Shown: one piece after another, positions 37,481 through 46,180 of the stretch
Position numbering within the stretch: position 1 is the first letter of the stretch
Layout: every line of letters starts with the position of its first letter
Assembly: GCA_041395325.1 (NCBI GenBank)
Contig: JAWLAT010000001.1
Coordinates: 248,001-312,000 of the forward strand
Direction: 5' to 3'
From: JAWLAT01 sp041395325
Lineage (GTDB): Bacteria > Pseudomonadota > Gammaproteobacteria > Xanthomonadales > SZUA-5
Length of the DNA: 64,000 nucleotides
The notes under the pieces: generated by a model
What the model was told of the DNA's origin: nothing
Seen by the model: the letters and a program-made list of their open reading frames with translations, nothing else
Database searches by the model: none
Program-made: the position numbers and the translations under genes

Positions 37481-38410
37481 ATGATTCCCTTGACTGCGCA
37501 CCATCTGAATCTCGGACTCCAGCTGGCCTTAAATTTTCGCCATCAGGCCAGAGGTCTAGGTGTTCGGGAAATACCCCTCTTCAGAGCGCTTCATCGATCG
37601 CTGATGCTTCTTTCCAATCAACCTGGAGTAGCGGTAGAGGAGTACCACGGTAACGCCCATCAGGTCCGATTCACTGGCGACGGTATCCACTCAAGATCCG
37701 CCGCGCGTTGCGAACTCAGCGATCTGGCGGTTATCGTGTATGACAGAGTTGCGGGCACAGCCCGGCTGACCTACATACAGGCCAAGAGCGAACGCTTGGT
37801 CAAGGCTTCGAGGTTCGGTATTGCAGGCGCGACGCTGAGTGCCGATCTGGAGCAGTGGCATCTTTTGTCGAGTCGCCCGAAGATTCAAGGGGTAAATCGC
37901 TTCTCGCCGCCCAGTGATCTCTTGAGCAACTCTTCGCTGGGCTCCATTGGGTCGTATGTATTTTTCGTGCATGGCGCAAAGAGCCCCGAGATCTACTACG
38001 CGTCTGCAAGCAAACTGCCGGTAGCGGCAATACACTCCGTTAAGCGGGGGAAATTGCTCGCTCAGGCGAATCTCCACGGTGTCTTGGGGAGCGTCCCCGA
38101 GTGCTACTCGGCGTACAGCACGGTTTGCTTCGGCGCCGCGCTGCTCGGCATGACCATCGGCAACCCTTTATTGGATAAACGGATTTCGCCGGGTATGCGG
38201 AACTGGTTGGCGTCACGACTTCGAGCAATGCCCTTAACTCCCTCTGGTCTGTCACAGGAGCTGGCAGAGCGCCTTTCGGATGAAGCGGTGCGAGCCTCCG
38301 ATCCGAGTTTGGGAGCCCGAACGACGATCGTCATTGGCTTATCTGACCTGGGCGACTCTACCGCCCGAGCGAAGCCTGCAGACGTGAACCCTCCGGAGAT
38401 CAAGCGATGA
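37481..38410 (+). CDS. Mrr-like (QxK) nuclease candidate, first gene of a four-gene operon
   Basis: The 309-residue protein is not a family I can name. Residues about 85-115 read CELSDLAVIVYDRV followed by TARLTYIQAKSERL. An aspartate followed by QAK on the next strand is the D-x(n)-QxK variant of the PD-(D/E)xK nuclease core seen in Mrr-type enzymes. The rest is alternating helix and strand with no membrane segment. AGGGAAAA lies about 10 bases upstream of the ATG. Its stop overlaps the HNH gene's start (ATGA), so the two are made together. A nuclease role is an inference from this one motif. Confidence 0.68.
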   Translation: MIPLTAHHLNLGLQLALNFRHQARGLGVREIPLFRALHRSLMLLSNQPGVAVEEYHGNAHQVRFTGDGIHSRSAARCELSDLAVIVYDRVAGTARLTYIQAKSERLVKASRFGIAGATLSADLEQWHLLSSRPKIQGVNRFSPPSDLLSNSSLGSIGSYVFFVHGAKSPEIYYASASKLPVAAIHSVKRGKLLAQANLHGVLGSVPECYSAYSTVCFGAALLGMTIGNPLLDKRISPGMRNWLASRLRAMPLTPSGLSQELAERLSDEAVRASDPSLGARTTIVIGLSDLGDSTARAKPADVNPPEIKR

Positions 38411-39093
38411 GTATCACCTACGGCGACTTCCAGCAGCTGGTCAGCGAGAACGATGGTGAAGTGCTGACCACTGCCGGCGGCAAGGCGCTCTTCAGGCTGG
38501 AGAGTCGTACCGATGGCGTTCGATTTACGCCCAGCAGCGGGAAGTCACGCTCGGTAGGCTCGGAGGGTATCAAGGGGTACTTGGCGGTCTACAACCAGAC
38601 CGGATCGATGCGGCCTTCCGACTATTCCGAGAACCGCCGCCACGCCTCCTACGTCCTGGCCCTGATCAAGCTCTGGCTGGCCCAGCAACCCGATGCCGAG
38701 CTGATCGACGACGGCATCAGCGCGACCGACGTCATCGACCCGGACTTCAGGGCCCCCGAAGGCGAAGAGAAAGTCCGAGCCCACCGCCACCGCGAACGCA
38801 GCCGCCTGATCGTCGAGATGGCCAAGGACAATTTCCGGAAAGAACACAAACGCCTGTTCTGCACCATCTGCGACTTCGACTTCGGCCACACCTACGGCGA
38901 CCCCGACTTCATCGAAGCCCACCACAAGATCCCCCTGCGCGACCTAGCCCCCGGCACCCGAACCAAACCCTCCGACCTCGCCATGGTCTGCGCCAACTGC
39001 CACCGCATGCTCCACCGCGGCAACCCGTGGCCGACGGTGGAGGAACTCAGGCAAAGGCTCATTGCGCGTCGCGACTCGGGTCAACGGAGCTGA
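38407..39093 (+). CDS. HNH endonuclease, second gene of the four-gene operon
   Basis: The 228-residue protein ends in a clear HNH domain: CTICDFDFGHTYGDPDFIEAHHKIPL and DLAMVCANCHRMLHR, with paired zinc cysteines and the HH catalytic pair (residues about 157-205). The N-terminal 110 residues (YGDFQQLVSENDGEVLTTAGG, then RFTPSSGKSRSV) are probably a DNA- or modification-recognition part, as in McrA-like restriction enzymes. It overlaps the previous gene by four bases and is three bases from the HipA-like gene. Confidence 0.88.
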   Translation: MSITYGDFQQLVSENDGEVLTTAGGKALFRLESRTDGVRFTPSSGKSRSVGSEGIKGYLAVYNQTGSMRPSDYSENRRHASYVLALIKLWLAQQPDAELIDDGISATDVIDPDFRAPEGEEKVRAHRHRERSRLIVEMAKDNFRKEHKRLFCTICDFDFGHTYGDPDFIEAHHKIPLRDLAPGTRTKPSDLAMVCANCHRMLHRGNPWPTVEELRQRLIARRDSGQRS

Positions 39094-39096
39094 CGC

Positions 39097-39888
39097 ATGC
39101 TTGAAACCGTCACGGCTCAGCGATTCGATCGCCAGATGAGCAACGGCAAAACCGGGCCGTGTTTGCTCGCTTGTGAGCGAGCCGACGGCCAGGAGGTCGA
39201 ACTAGTCGCCAAGTTCTCCGCAGGATGTGATCGTGGCGCCGGCGCTCTGGTCGCGGAGGCCATTGGCGCGATGCTGGCGGTCGATCTGGACCTTCCGGTA
39301 CCCGAACCAGTGGTAGTTGCCTTTGACGATGACTTCATCCGGACCCTGCCAGCTTCCGCGGGAGCTGTCGTCGATCGGATGCGACGCAGCGTCCGACTCG
39401 CCTTCGGATCTGCCAAGTTGCCACCGGGCTTTGCCGTCCTTCCCGTGGGAAAGAGCATCCCGCCAACAAGCCGTCAGCAGGCTGCGGACGTTTTCGCCTT
39501 CGACTGCCTCATCCAGAATGCCGACCGTCGGCCCGAGAACCCCAATCTGCAGTTCAACGGGCACTCCTTCGCCATCTATGATCACGAGTTGGCGTTCATG
39601 ACGGAAGGCATCATCGGTTGGCAGCCACCCTGGCAGCCCGGCGCGCTGCAGGGCACTCAAAACCGCCACGCATTGTTCACTGCGCTTGCTGGTCGCCAAT
39701 ATGACTGGGCACGAATGGAAGGTGCGTGGCAGGCACTGTCCCAAGAACGATTGGCTGAGTTCCGGGCCGCACTGCCATATGAATGGACCGCCAACAACAC
39801 AGTCGCGGACGAGGCACTGGCCTACCTGGCGCAGGTCAGAGACAATGTTCGGCCGGCCTTGGCCGAGGTTGCGAGGGTGCTGGCATGA
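39097..39888 (+). CDS. HipA-like kinase family protein (HipA_2 type), third gene of the operon
   Basis: The 263-residue protein resembles the short, stand-alone HipA-like kinases. CLIQNADRRPENPNLQF is the catalytic-loop equivalent (NADRRxxNxN in place of HxDxHxxN) and AIYDHELAF is the metal-binding DFG equivalent. The N-terminal lobe (LLACERADGQEVELVAKF) has the nucleotide-binding lysine. It lacks the N-terminal HipA subdomain and there is no HipB-type antitoxin beside it. It overlaps the DUF3037 gene by four bases. HipA proteins inhibit growth by phosphorylating a translation factor; whether this one does is unknown. Confidence 0.8.
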   Translation: MLETVTAQRFDRQMSNGKTGPCLLACERADGQEVELVAKFSAGCDRGAGALVAEAIGAMLAVDLDLPVPEPVVVAFDDDFIRTLPASAGAVVDRMRRSVRLAFGSAKLPPGFAVLPVGKSIPPTSRQQAADVFAFDCLIQNADRRPENPNLQFNGHSFAIYDHELAFMTEGIIGWQPPWQPGALQGTQNRHALFTALAGRQYDWARMEGAWQALSQERLAEFRAALPYEWTANNTVADEALAYLAQVRDNVRPALAEVARVLA

Positions 39889-40742
39889 ACAACAAGGTGT
39901 CCTACACCTACATGGTTCTGCGCTACGTGCATGATGTGACGACCGGCGAGTTCGTCAATGTTGGCGTTGCCATGCATGCCCCTGATGCGCGATTCGTTGG
40001 CGCACTTTGTCGCAACACCTATGGGCGCCTGAACAAGGTCTTCCCCGGCGTCAACGCGGACCACTTCAAGTCCCTGATGCGCCACATCCAGGCGCAATTC
40101 GAGCGGTTCGGAGAGCGGTTGAGCGAGGAGTTGCCTTTGCATCGGTCCAACTCGGTGGAGGACTTCGCGCGCACAGTGCTGCCAGCCGACGACAGCAGTC
40201 TGCAGTGGTCGCCTGCGGGATCCGGGCGGACCAGCGACCCGTCGGCAACACTGGAGAAGCTCTTCGATCGAATGGTGATGCGCTACGAGGATCGGTCGGC
40301 GCGAGAACGCCGCGGCGAGGAGGACGTGTGGCGTCATTTCAAGCGCACGCTTGAAGCACGCCAACTCCTGCGCTATTTCGAACCGCACACGATCGCGGTT
40401 CCCGATGATGAGCTGGAGTTCAAGCACACGTGGAAGAACGGGGTGCTGCATTGCCTGGAGCCGGTGTCCTTCGACCTGGCGACGCCCGAAAGCATCCACG
40501 ACAAGGCGCATCGCTGGCTGGGCAGGATCAACAGCATTTCAACAAGTCACGAGCGTTTCCGTCTGTATTTCCTGGTTGGCGCCCCGCAGGACGAATCGCT
40601 GGGCAGGGCATATGAGAGAGCCATCAGCATCCTCGGCAAGGCACCAGTCGAGAAAGCCTTCTTTGCTGAGTCAGAGGCCGAACAGCTTGCACGGCTGGTT
40701 GCATCCGAAGTCGAAGGCCACGAGCGCGCGACGATGCAATGA
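39885..40742 (+). CDS. DUF3037 domain protein, fourth gene of the operon
   Basis: The 285-residue protein starts at the ATG overlapping the HipA-like stop. It opens YTYMVLRYVHDVTTGEFVN followed by VGVAM, the hallmark of DUF3037, and continues with a helical region (ADHFKSLMRHIQAQFERFGE). A C-terminal part contains FFAESEAEQLARLVASEVEG. DUF3037 genes are commonly paired with HipA-like kinase genes, which suggests a partner or antidote role; no mechanism is known to me. It is convergent with the next gene, 14 bases away. Confidence 0.82.
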   Translation: MNNKVSYTYMVLRYVHDVTTGEFVNVGVAMHAPDARFVGALCRNTYGRLNKVFPGVNADHFKSLMRHIQAQFERFGERLSEELPLHRSNSVEDFARTVLPADDSSLQWSPAGSGRTSDPSATLEKLFDRMVMRYEDRSARERRGEEDVWRHFKRTLEARQLLRYFEPHTIAVPDDELEFKHTWKNGVLHCLEPVSFDLATPESIHDKAHRWLGRINSISTSHERFRLYFLVGAPQDESLGRAYERAISILGKAPVEKAFFAESEAEQLARLVASEVEGHERATMQ

Positions 40743-40756
40743 AGCGTCGCCGCTGA

Positions 40757-41572
40757 TCACGCTGGTTCACCAGGCGTGCTCAAGTCATGGAGCAACCGTG
40801 CTTCGCGAGCAAAGCGCAGTGCCAGCCGCCCACTCTCGCTGCCGTGCTTCCCGATCAGGTAGCAGAAGAGTTCGTGCCGAGTGCCCTTGGTAGCCCGGAA
40901 GTAGTGCAGCGCCGCCTGCATCGCGGGCACGAGCGATTCATAGGCCTCGTCCTCTCCAATCATGTCTACGCTGGCGTCGAGAGCGCTGCCAGGCCCTTCG
41001 CCTCCGCGGGAGCTGATGGGGTGATCGTGCTGGTCCTGGTGATGCTTGAAACAAAGCGTCACCAGGTTGCGGCGATCACTGGTACCACTGTTGCTGCGGA
41101 ACACGATGTGGTGGACGTGCAGCTCCGCACCATGCAGACGCTGCGCACCGCACACCCGGCAGGCGTAGCCGTCCAGGTGGACGACCACGAAGCGCCTGAA
41201 TGGCCAGTTCGTTGGGTAGTCAAGGTATTGGCGGTCCCAGCAGATTAGGCCGCGCTTGTGAGCGCGCATGATCTTCAGTGCGTGTGACTTCCGGACCCGC
41301 TCTGGGTCCCCCATCCACGCGATCTTGATCGTGTCCCATTCCCGAGCAAGCCAGCCGTCGACCCAGCCGATAGAACTGGGGTCCTTCTGCAGCGTCCTGT
41401 CGCGCAGCCTTTGGCGAAGAGCCTGCTCGGCTTCCCTCGGCGACAGCTTCGACCGATTCAACGAGCTGACGCAGCGGCCACAGATGGACAGCCGGCCTGT
41501 CTGGAACATGAGACTCCGGCGCCGTTGCAGGCAGATGGTGCACCGCGGCAAGACCTGGACTCCTCCGACCAC
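40757..41572 (-). CDS. HNH endonuclease with N-terminal zinc-ribbon-like segment
   Basis: The protein has a CTICLQRRR...CGRC N-terminal metal site, a basic helical centre, and an HNH domain: CRVCGAQRLHGAELHVHHIVFRSN and RRNLVTLCFKHHQDQH. It then has a helical tail. The open frame starts with GTG at 41572. A TTG at 41551 has GGAGGA at the right distance and may be the true start. It faces the four-gene operon tail to tail. It may be an independent homing or restriction nuclease. Confidence 0.83.
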   Translation of the reverse strand: MVGGVQVLPRCTICLQRRRSLMFQTGRLSICGRCVSSLNRSKLSPREAEQALRQRLRDRTLQKDPSSIGWVDGWLAREWDTIKIAWMGDPERVRKSHALKIMRAHKRGLICWDRQYLDYPTNWPFRRFVVVHLDGYACRVCGAQRLHGAELHVHHIVFRSNSGTSDRRNLVTLCFKHHQDQHDHPISSRGGEGPGSALDASVDMIGEDEAYESLVPAMQAALHYFRATKGTRHELFCYLIGKHGSESGRLALRFAREARLLHDLSTPGEPA

Positions 41573-41753
41573 AACATTTCATTGTGTCATCAGAGCAACC
41601 ATTCTCTCGCCGCCCGAGCGCTGGGAGAGCCAACGGTTAAACCGGTCGCCAAACTTTGGCGTGTGCGGATCCGAGCCAGTATGGCCAGTTTCGCCTTGCC
41701 TGGCGTATTGGGCTGTGGTTTCCTGCGCAAGGCTGCCTAACGGGGGGCGGGTA

Positions 41754-44700
41754 ATGCGAATCGTATTCAGGTTGTTCTTTGTTGTCGCTATCTTGCTTTC
41801 AGGATTATCGAACGGGCAGGCCTCCCAACTGGACTTGGTCGTCGCGCCTGGATATCCAAAGAAGATAGACGCCGGTCAGTCAAAAGCGCAGATTCAGGTT
41901 ACGTTGGGACCGAACTCCTACGCGCCATTTTTCGTCGACTTCTCATCGAATATTGCTTCGGCAACTGTATCCACAATATCGGCCTCCGCGGGAGTCGATC
42001 TGCTGATCCGTCAAGGTTCACCGCACACTGAAACCTCGGTGCAGGGTTTGATCGACCAGTCGCTGTTTGCGTCCACCGGCCCTACCGGCAACGAGTCGAT
42101 CACAGTCAACAGACAGACGACGCCGGCCGTTACCCCTGGGCGCTGGTGGTTGACGCCGATGAACACCAGCGGGCAATCAGTCACCCTAACACTGGACCTG
42201 CAAGTGCAGTTCAGCGGTGCTCCCTACTTGATCGGTGCCGGCACGTCCGGGGCCTGGTTCGAACCAGCGCGTACTTACCAAGGATTCTTCTTCGAGATCA
42301 TTGCGCCTGATCTTGCGTTGGCCATGTGGTTCACCTACGAGCCAGATGGTCGCCAGGCATTTCTGATTGGCACTGGTCCGGTAGTGGGCGATCAGGTGAA
42401 CATCACCGATCTGATCCGCACGCGAGGTGGCGTCTTCGGACCGGCATTCAATCCTGCGGCCATTGTTCGCGAAGACTGGGGCGATCTGGTCTTTACCTTT
42501 GATGGTTGCAACTCAGGCTATGCCGCCTACAACCCCTCCGAGGCTGCTTTCAATCAGGGTTGGCGATCCGACCAACTCAACATGGCTCGCTTGACGGCGA
42601 TCGAGGGCGTCCCCTGCGCAGCGACATCAGCCAAGGATCTGCGTGGTGGAATCACCGGCGCCTGGTTCCCGCAGAGCCGCTCGGGTGAGGGCTGGCTGGT
42701 GCAGGCGTTGACTCCTGATCTCGCATTCGTCTACTGGTTTTCCTATACGCCCACCGGGCAGCAAGCCTGGTTTGGCAGCACCGGCCCGATCATTGGCAAC
42801 ACGATCCTGATCGATCAGGCGCTGCAGCCCATCGGTGGCCGCTTCGGGCCTGATTACGATCCCGCCACGGTCACTCTCAATCCCTGGGGTTCCTTCGCCC
42901 TCACTTTCACTGATTGCAGCAAGGCCATGGTCAGGGCCATTGGCCCGGCAGGCTACGGTGAGTACGAGGCGCTTGACGTGGTCCGACTTTCGGGGTTGCT
43001 GGGAACGGACAACTGCGGCTTTGACAGCAATGCCTTCAATGCTTCCGGAAGCGTTCGGGCGGCTGCCGGTACCTTTCTCGATGGTGACCTCAACAATCCC
43101 GAGGTACCCAATGTCGACAACGACACGCCGGCGCAGGTCCAACCCGTTGGCAATCCCGCGATCGTATCCGGCTTCGCTTCAGTGGTCGCAACGGGTCAGA
43201 CGGCACGCGGAGACCGATTCGCTGCGACCGCCGATCCATTCGATGCCTATCGAATGACGGTCACAGCGGGCCAGACCATCCAGCTGATCGTCAGCGACTG
43301 GGACCCACAAAATCCAGCGCGCAACGATCTGGACCTGTTCCTTCTTGCTCCCGGTACTGCGTCCGACCCGCTTCAGTCGGCCGTCGGAACCGATCGGAAT
43401 GAGTTCATCGGTGTTGGCCAGACTGGCGTCTATGACGTCCTGGTCAGCGCGACGGCGGGTTTTTCGAACTACGTGCTGAGCGTCTCCAGCGCTCCACCCT
43501 TGAGCAGCTCCGGAGCGCTCTCACTGGAGGACGAAGCCGAGGTCGACGAGATCATTGTGCGCCTCGACGATGGTGAGGGCGGCAAGGCGGCCGGGATAGA
43601 TGCCAGACGTTGGGCGGCAAACATTGGGCTCCAAGCCAAGCACATCGAGACGGGCGCTCCAATGTTGCTGACTCTGCCGCAGGGCGCCGACCGCAAGAGT
43701 GCTCTGAGATTGTTGAATGCTGCCCACCATCCCATGCTCGACGGGAAGCACGCCTATCGTCTGGAAGGGGCGCAGGCCGAACGCATGGAGTGGGCAATGG
43801 CCATCAAAGCGCTCCGGGCAAAGTCCGAGGTGCGGTATGCCGAGCCCAATGGATTGGTTCAGTTGCAGGCGGTGCCCAACGATCCCGGGTATCCATTTCA
43901 GTGGCACTACCCGCAGATCAACCTGCCGCAGGCCTGGGACATCACGACCGGATCACCAGAAGTGATTGTCGCGGTGATCGACTCAGGCGTGTCGCCGCAC
44001 AGTGACCTGGCCGCGAATGTGAGATACGACTTGGGGGCGGACATGATTCGCGATCCGCTGCGCAGCTGCGATGGTGATGGGATGGACTCAAACGCTTCCG
44101 ACCCAGGCAGCGGTTGCGGAATCCGTCCAAGCAGTTTTCACGGAACCCACGTCGCAGGAACGGTAGCTGCGGTCAGCAACAATGGCCAGGGTGTTGCGGG
44201 TGTGAGCTGGAACAGCAAGATCATGCCGGTTCGCGCGCTTGGCCGTGACGGACAGGGGGACTCGTTCGATATCGTAAATGGCATTCGCTGGGCTTCCGGG
44301 TTACCCGTGGGCGGGGCAGCAGCGGCGAGATCAGCTGACGTCGTGAATATGAGCCTCGGTGGCAAAGGTCCATGCCCGTCGATCTATCAGGAAGCCATTA
44401 ATGCCGCTCGAGGTCGCGGCCTCTTCGTGGTGGCAGCGGCTGGAAACGACAACTCGACCGGAACCTACGCCCCTGCGAGTTGCCCAGGCGTCATCAACGT
44501 GGCCGCGTTCGATCGCAACAACAACCCGGCTTACTACAGCAATTGTCATCCGACGGTGTCGGTGGCTGCCCCGGGTGGTGAAACTAGCCCCGAGATCAAT
44601 GAACCAGGATTGTTCCCGCCATTCAATCCCCAGTCTTGCAAGCCATTTCTCGGGGGGGCGGCAACCGGACTCGATGGTGTGCTGAGTACTCTCGGCCCTG

Positions 44701-45641
44701 GATTCTCGGAACCTGAGCGTTTCGACTGGTACCCAGGCACATCCATGGCTGCGCCACATGTGGCCGGGGTGATCGCATTGATGAAGTCCGTCAACCCGGC
44801 CTTGACGCCCGACCAATTTGATACCTTGCTGGCATCTGGTCGAATCACGATTGACGTAGCCGGCAATGGACCGACCACGCGTGACCCCTTCAGTGGCTTT
44901 GGGTTAATCGATGCCTATCGGTCCGTCCTGGAAGCACGAGCGCTGGCTGGCGGCGGAGCGACACCGCCCGTCGCCATCGCCCAGCCGACCAGCCTGGTGT
45001 TCGGTGACGTTGCAACGCAGCTGGGCTTCAGTGTCCAGGCTGGCGGTACCGGCCCGATCGTGGTCACGTCGATCAGCGACGATGCCACTTGGCTGACTAT
45101 CAGTGGCGGTGGCGCGAACGGATTCGGCAACTATCTGGCGCAGGTCAATCGGACAGGCTTGCCCGAAGGTGACTACAGCGCGCGAATCACAATCAACACC
45201 AGCGTTGCCGGCAGCCAGCAGCTTAGCGTTAGCATGCGGGTAGGCCCGGTAGTGCAGGGCGGCAATGTCGGCAAGGTCTATGTGCTGCTGGTCGACCCCG
45301 TGACCTTCCTGACAGTGGGCTTTGCGGAGGTGGCGGGCACGGGTGCCGAATTGGGATTCATGCTGCAGAATCTCCGTGCCGGCCCGTATCTGCTGATTGC
45401 AAGCACGGACAACGACAACGACTTCCAGATCTGCGATCCTGGCGAGTCTTGCGGTGTCTTTCCCGACTTTGAGAACTTCGATCTACTCCAGTTGGCTCCT
45501 GGTGTGGCAATTCCTCCTTTCGTCGTGCCGCCGGACTTGCGCGGTGTTGGCGAAGTCAGCTCGTCGCAAGCGCCTTCGGCGGTGCAAGCCAAGACTGGGA
45601 AGCAGTCGGTATCTCGGAAGGTGAGAGAGATCTCGCCGTGA
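41754..45641 (+). CDS. Large secreted subtilisin-like (S8) serine protease with GAWF repeats
   Basis: The 1295-residue protein has a signal peptide (VFRLFFVVAILLSGLSNGQA). Two related modules of roughly 100-130 residues begin GAWFEPARTYQGFFF (about 165) and GAWFPQSRSGEGWLV (about 301). A PPC-like beta domain lies around 485-575. A propeptide-like stretch and the S8 domain follow, with catalytic Asp743 (VIDSGV), His796 (FHGTHVAG) and Ser997 (PGTSMAAPH). After it comes a BACON-like domain (about 1080-1165) and a C-terminal region. The ATG at 41754 is chosen because the longer ORF from 41268 buries the signal peptide. It is unusual cargo for a replication and restriction island. Confidence 0.88.
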   Translation: MRIVFRLFFVVAILLSGLSNGQASQLDLVVAPGYPKKIDAGQSKAQIQVTLGPNSYAPFFVDFSSNIASATVSTISASAGVDLLIRQGSPHTETSVQGLIDQSLFASTGPTGNESITVNRQTTPAVTPGRWWLTPMNTSGQSVTLTLDLQVQFSGAPYLIGAGTSGAWFEPARTYQGFFFEIIAPDLALAMWFTYEPDGRQAFLIGTGPVVGDQVNITDLIRTRGGVFGPAFNPAAIVREDWGDLVFTFDGCNSGYAAYNPSEAAFNQGWRSDQLNMARLTAIEGVPCAATSAKDLRGGITGAWFPQSRSGEGWLVQALTPDLAFVYWFSYTPTGQQAWFGSTGPIIGNTILIDQALQPIGGRFGPDYDPATVTLNPWGSFALTFTDCSKAMVRAIGPAGYGEYEALDVVRLSGLLGTDNCGFDSNAFNASGSVRAAAGTFLDGDLNNPEVPNVDNDTPAQVQPVGNPAIVSGFASVVATGQTARGDRFAATADPFDAYRMTVTAGQTIQLIVSDWDPQNPARNDLDLFLLAPGTASDPLQSAVGTDRNEFIGVGQTGVYDVLVSATAGFSNYVLSVSSAPPLSSSGALSLEDEAEVDEIIVRLDDGEGGKAAGIDARRWAANIGLQAKHIETGAPMLLTLPQGADRKSALRLLNAAHHPMLDGKHAYRLEGAQAERMEWAMAIKALRAKSEVRYAEPNGLVQLQAVPNDPGYPFQWHYPQINLPQAWDITTGSPEVIVAVIDSGVSPHSDLAANVRYDLGADMIRDPLRSCDGDGMDSNASDPGSGCGIRPSSFHGTHVAGTVAAVSNNGQGVAGVSWNSKIMPVRALGRDGQGDSFDIVNGIRWASGLPVGGAAAARSADVVNMSLGGKGPCPSIYQEAINAARGRGLFVVAAAGNDNSTGTYAPASCPGVINVAAFDRNNNPAYYSNCHPTVSVAAPGGETSPEINEPGLFPPFNPQSCKPFLGGAATGLDGVLSTLGPGFSEPERFDWYPGTSMAAPHVAGVIALMKSVNPALTPDQFDTLLASGRITIDVAGNGPTTRDPFSGFGLIDAYRSVLEARALAGGGATPPVAIAQPTSLVFGDVATQLGFSVQAGGTGPIVVTSISDDATWLTISGGGANGFGNYLAQVNRTGLPEGDYSARITINTSVAGSQQLSVSMRVGPVVQGGNVGKVYVLLVDPVTFLTVGFAEVAGTGAELGFMLQNLRAGPYLLIASTDNDNDFQICDPGESCGVFPDFENFDLLQLAPGVAIPPFVVPPDLRGVGEVSSSQAPSAVQAKTGKQSVSRKVREISP

Positions 45642-45783
45642 CGATAGACAGCACATCGGAGCGCATTCGGTGACACGGGGCGATGTCGTGGCGATCGGCC
45701 GAGTTCCACGCCGATCAACGCAATACTGTGCCGACTGCTTGGGAGGTAACTAGAGGCTTCCGGCGCTGGCGCCACGGTCATGC

Positions 45784-46179
45784 TCAAGTTCCCTCGCTTT
45801 GCGCCGTCGCCTCCCTTGCAAGCAAGCGCAGCCATTCGACAACCGCCGCCAGCTCTCGCCCATCGCCCTTGTCGTGATCGAGCTGGTCTATGCCGGCTTC
45901 GCTATCACCGTCGATCAGTTGTTCACTGACTGCTTGCCAGTCGATTCCGATGGCCAGGCAGAGGTGCATCAATCGTTCTTCGTATTGGGCGAGTACGGGA
46001 GCCCTTGCGAATCCTGCGAACTTGCGAACTTCGCCCAGGCTGGCGGCGGCAACTGGCTGCGAATCTTGCGATTCTGTGATTTTCGTACGGGAACTAGACG
46101 ACGGATTCGCTGATTCGCAGGAATCGCCGGCGTCCGGGATGCCTGGCGCGGAAATCAATCCGTAGAACAGTCGGCCCAT
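45784..46179 (-). CDS. Small protein of the island replication module, function unknown
   Basis: The ATG at 46179 lies one base after the DUF3987 stop, giving 131 residues starting MGRLFYGLISAPGIPDAGDS. A central part, AASLGEVRKFAGFARAPVLA, and a C-terminal helix, GRELAAVVEWLRLLAREATA, are visible. There are no membrane segments and no recognised domain. The position suggests a component of the P4-like replication operon. A longer reading from 46242 runs inside the upstream gene. Confidence 0.6.
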   Translation of the reverse strand: MGRLFYGLISAPGIPDAGDSCESANPSSSSRTKITESQDSQPVAAASLGEVRKFAGFARAPVLAQYEERLMHLCLAIGIDWQAVSEQLIDGDSEAGIDQLDHDKGDGRELAAVVEWLRLLAREATAQSEGT

Positions 46180-46180
46180 G

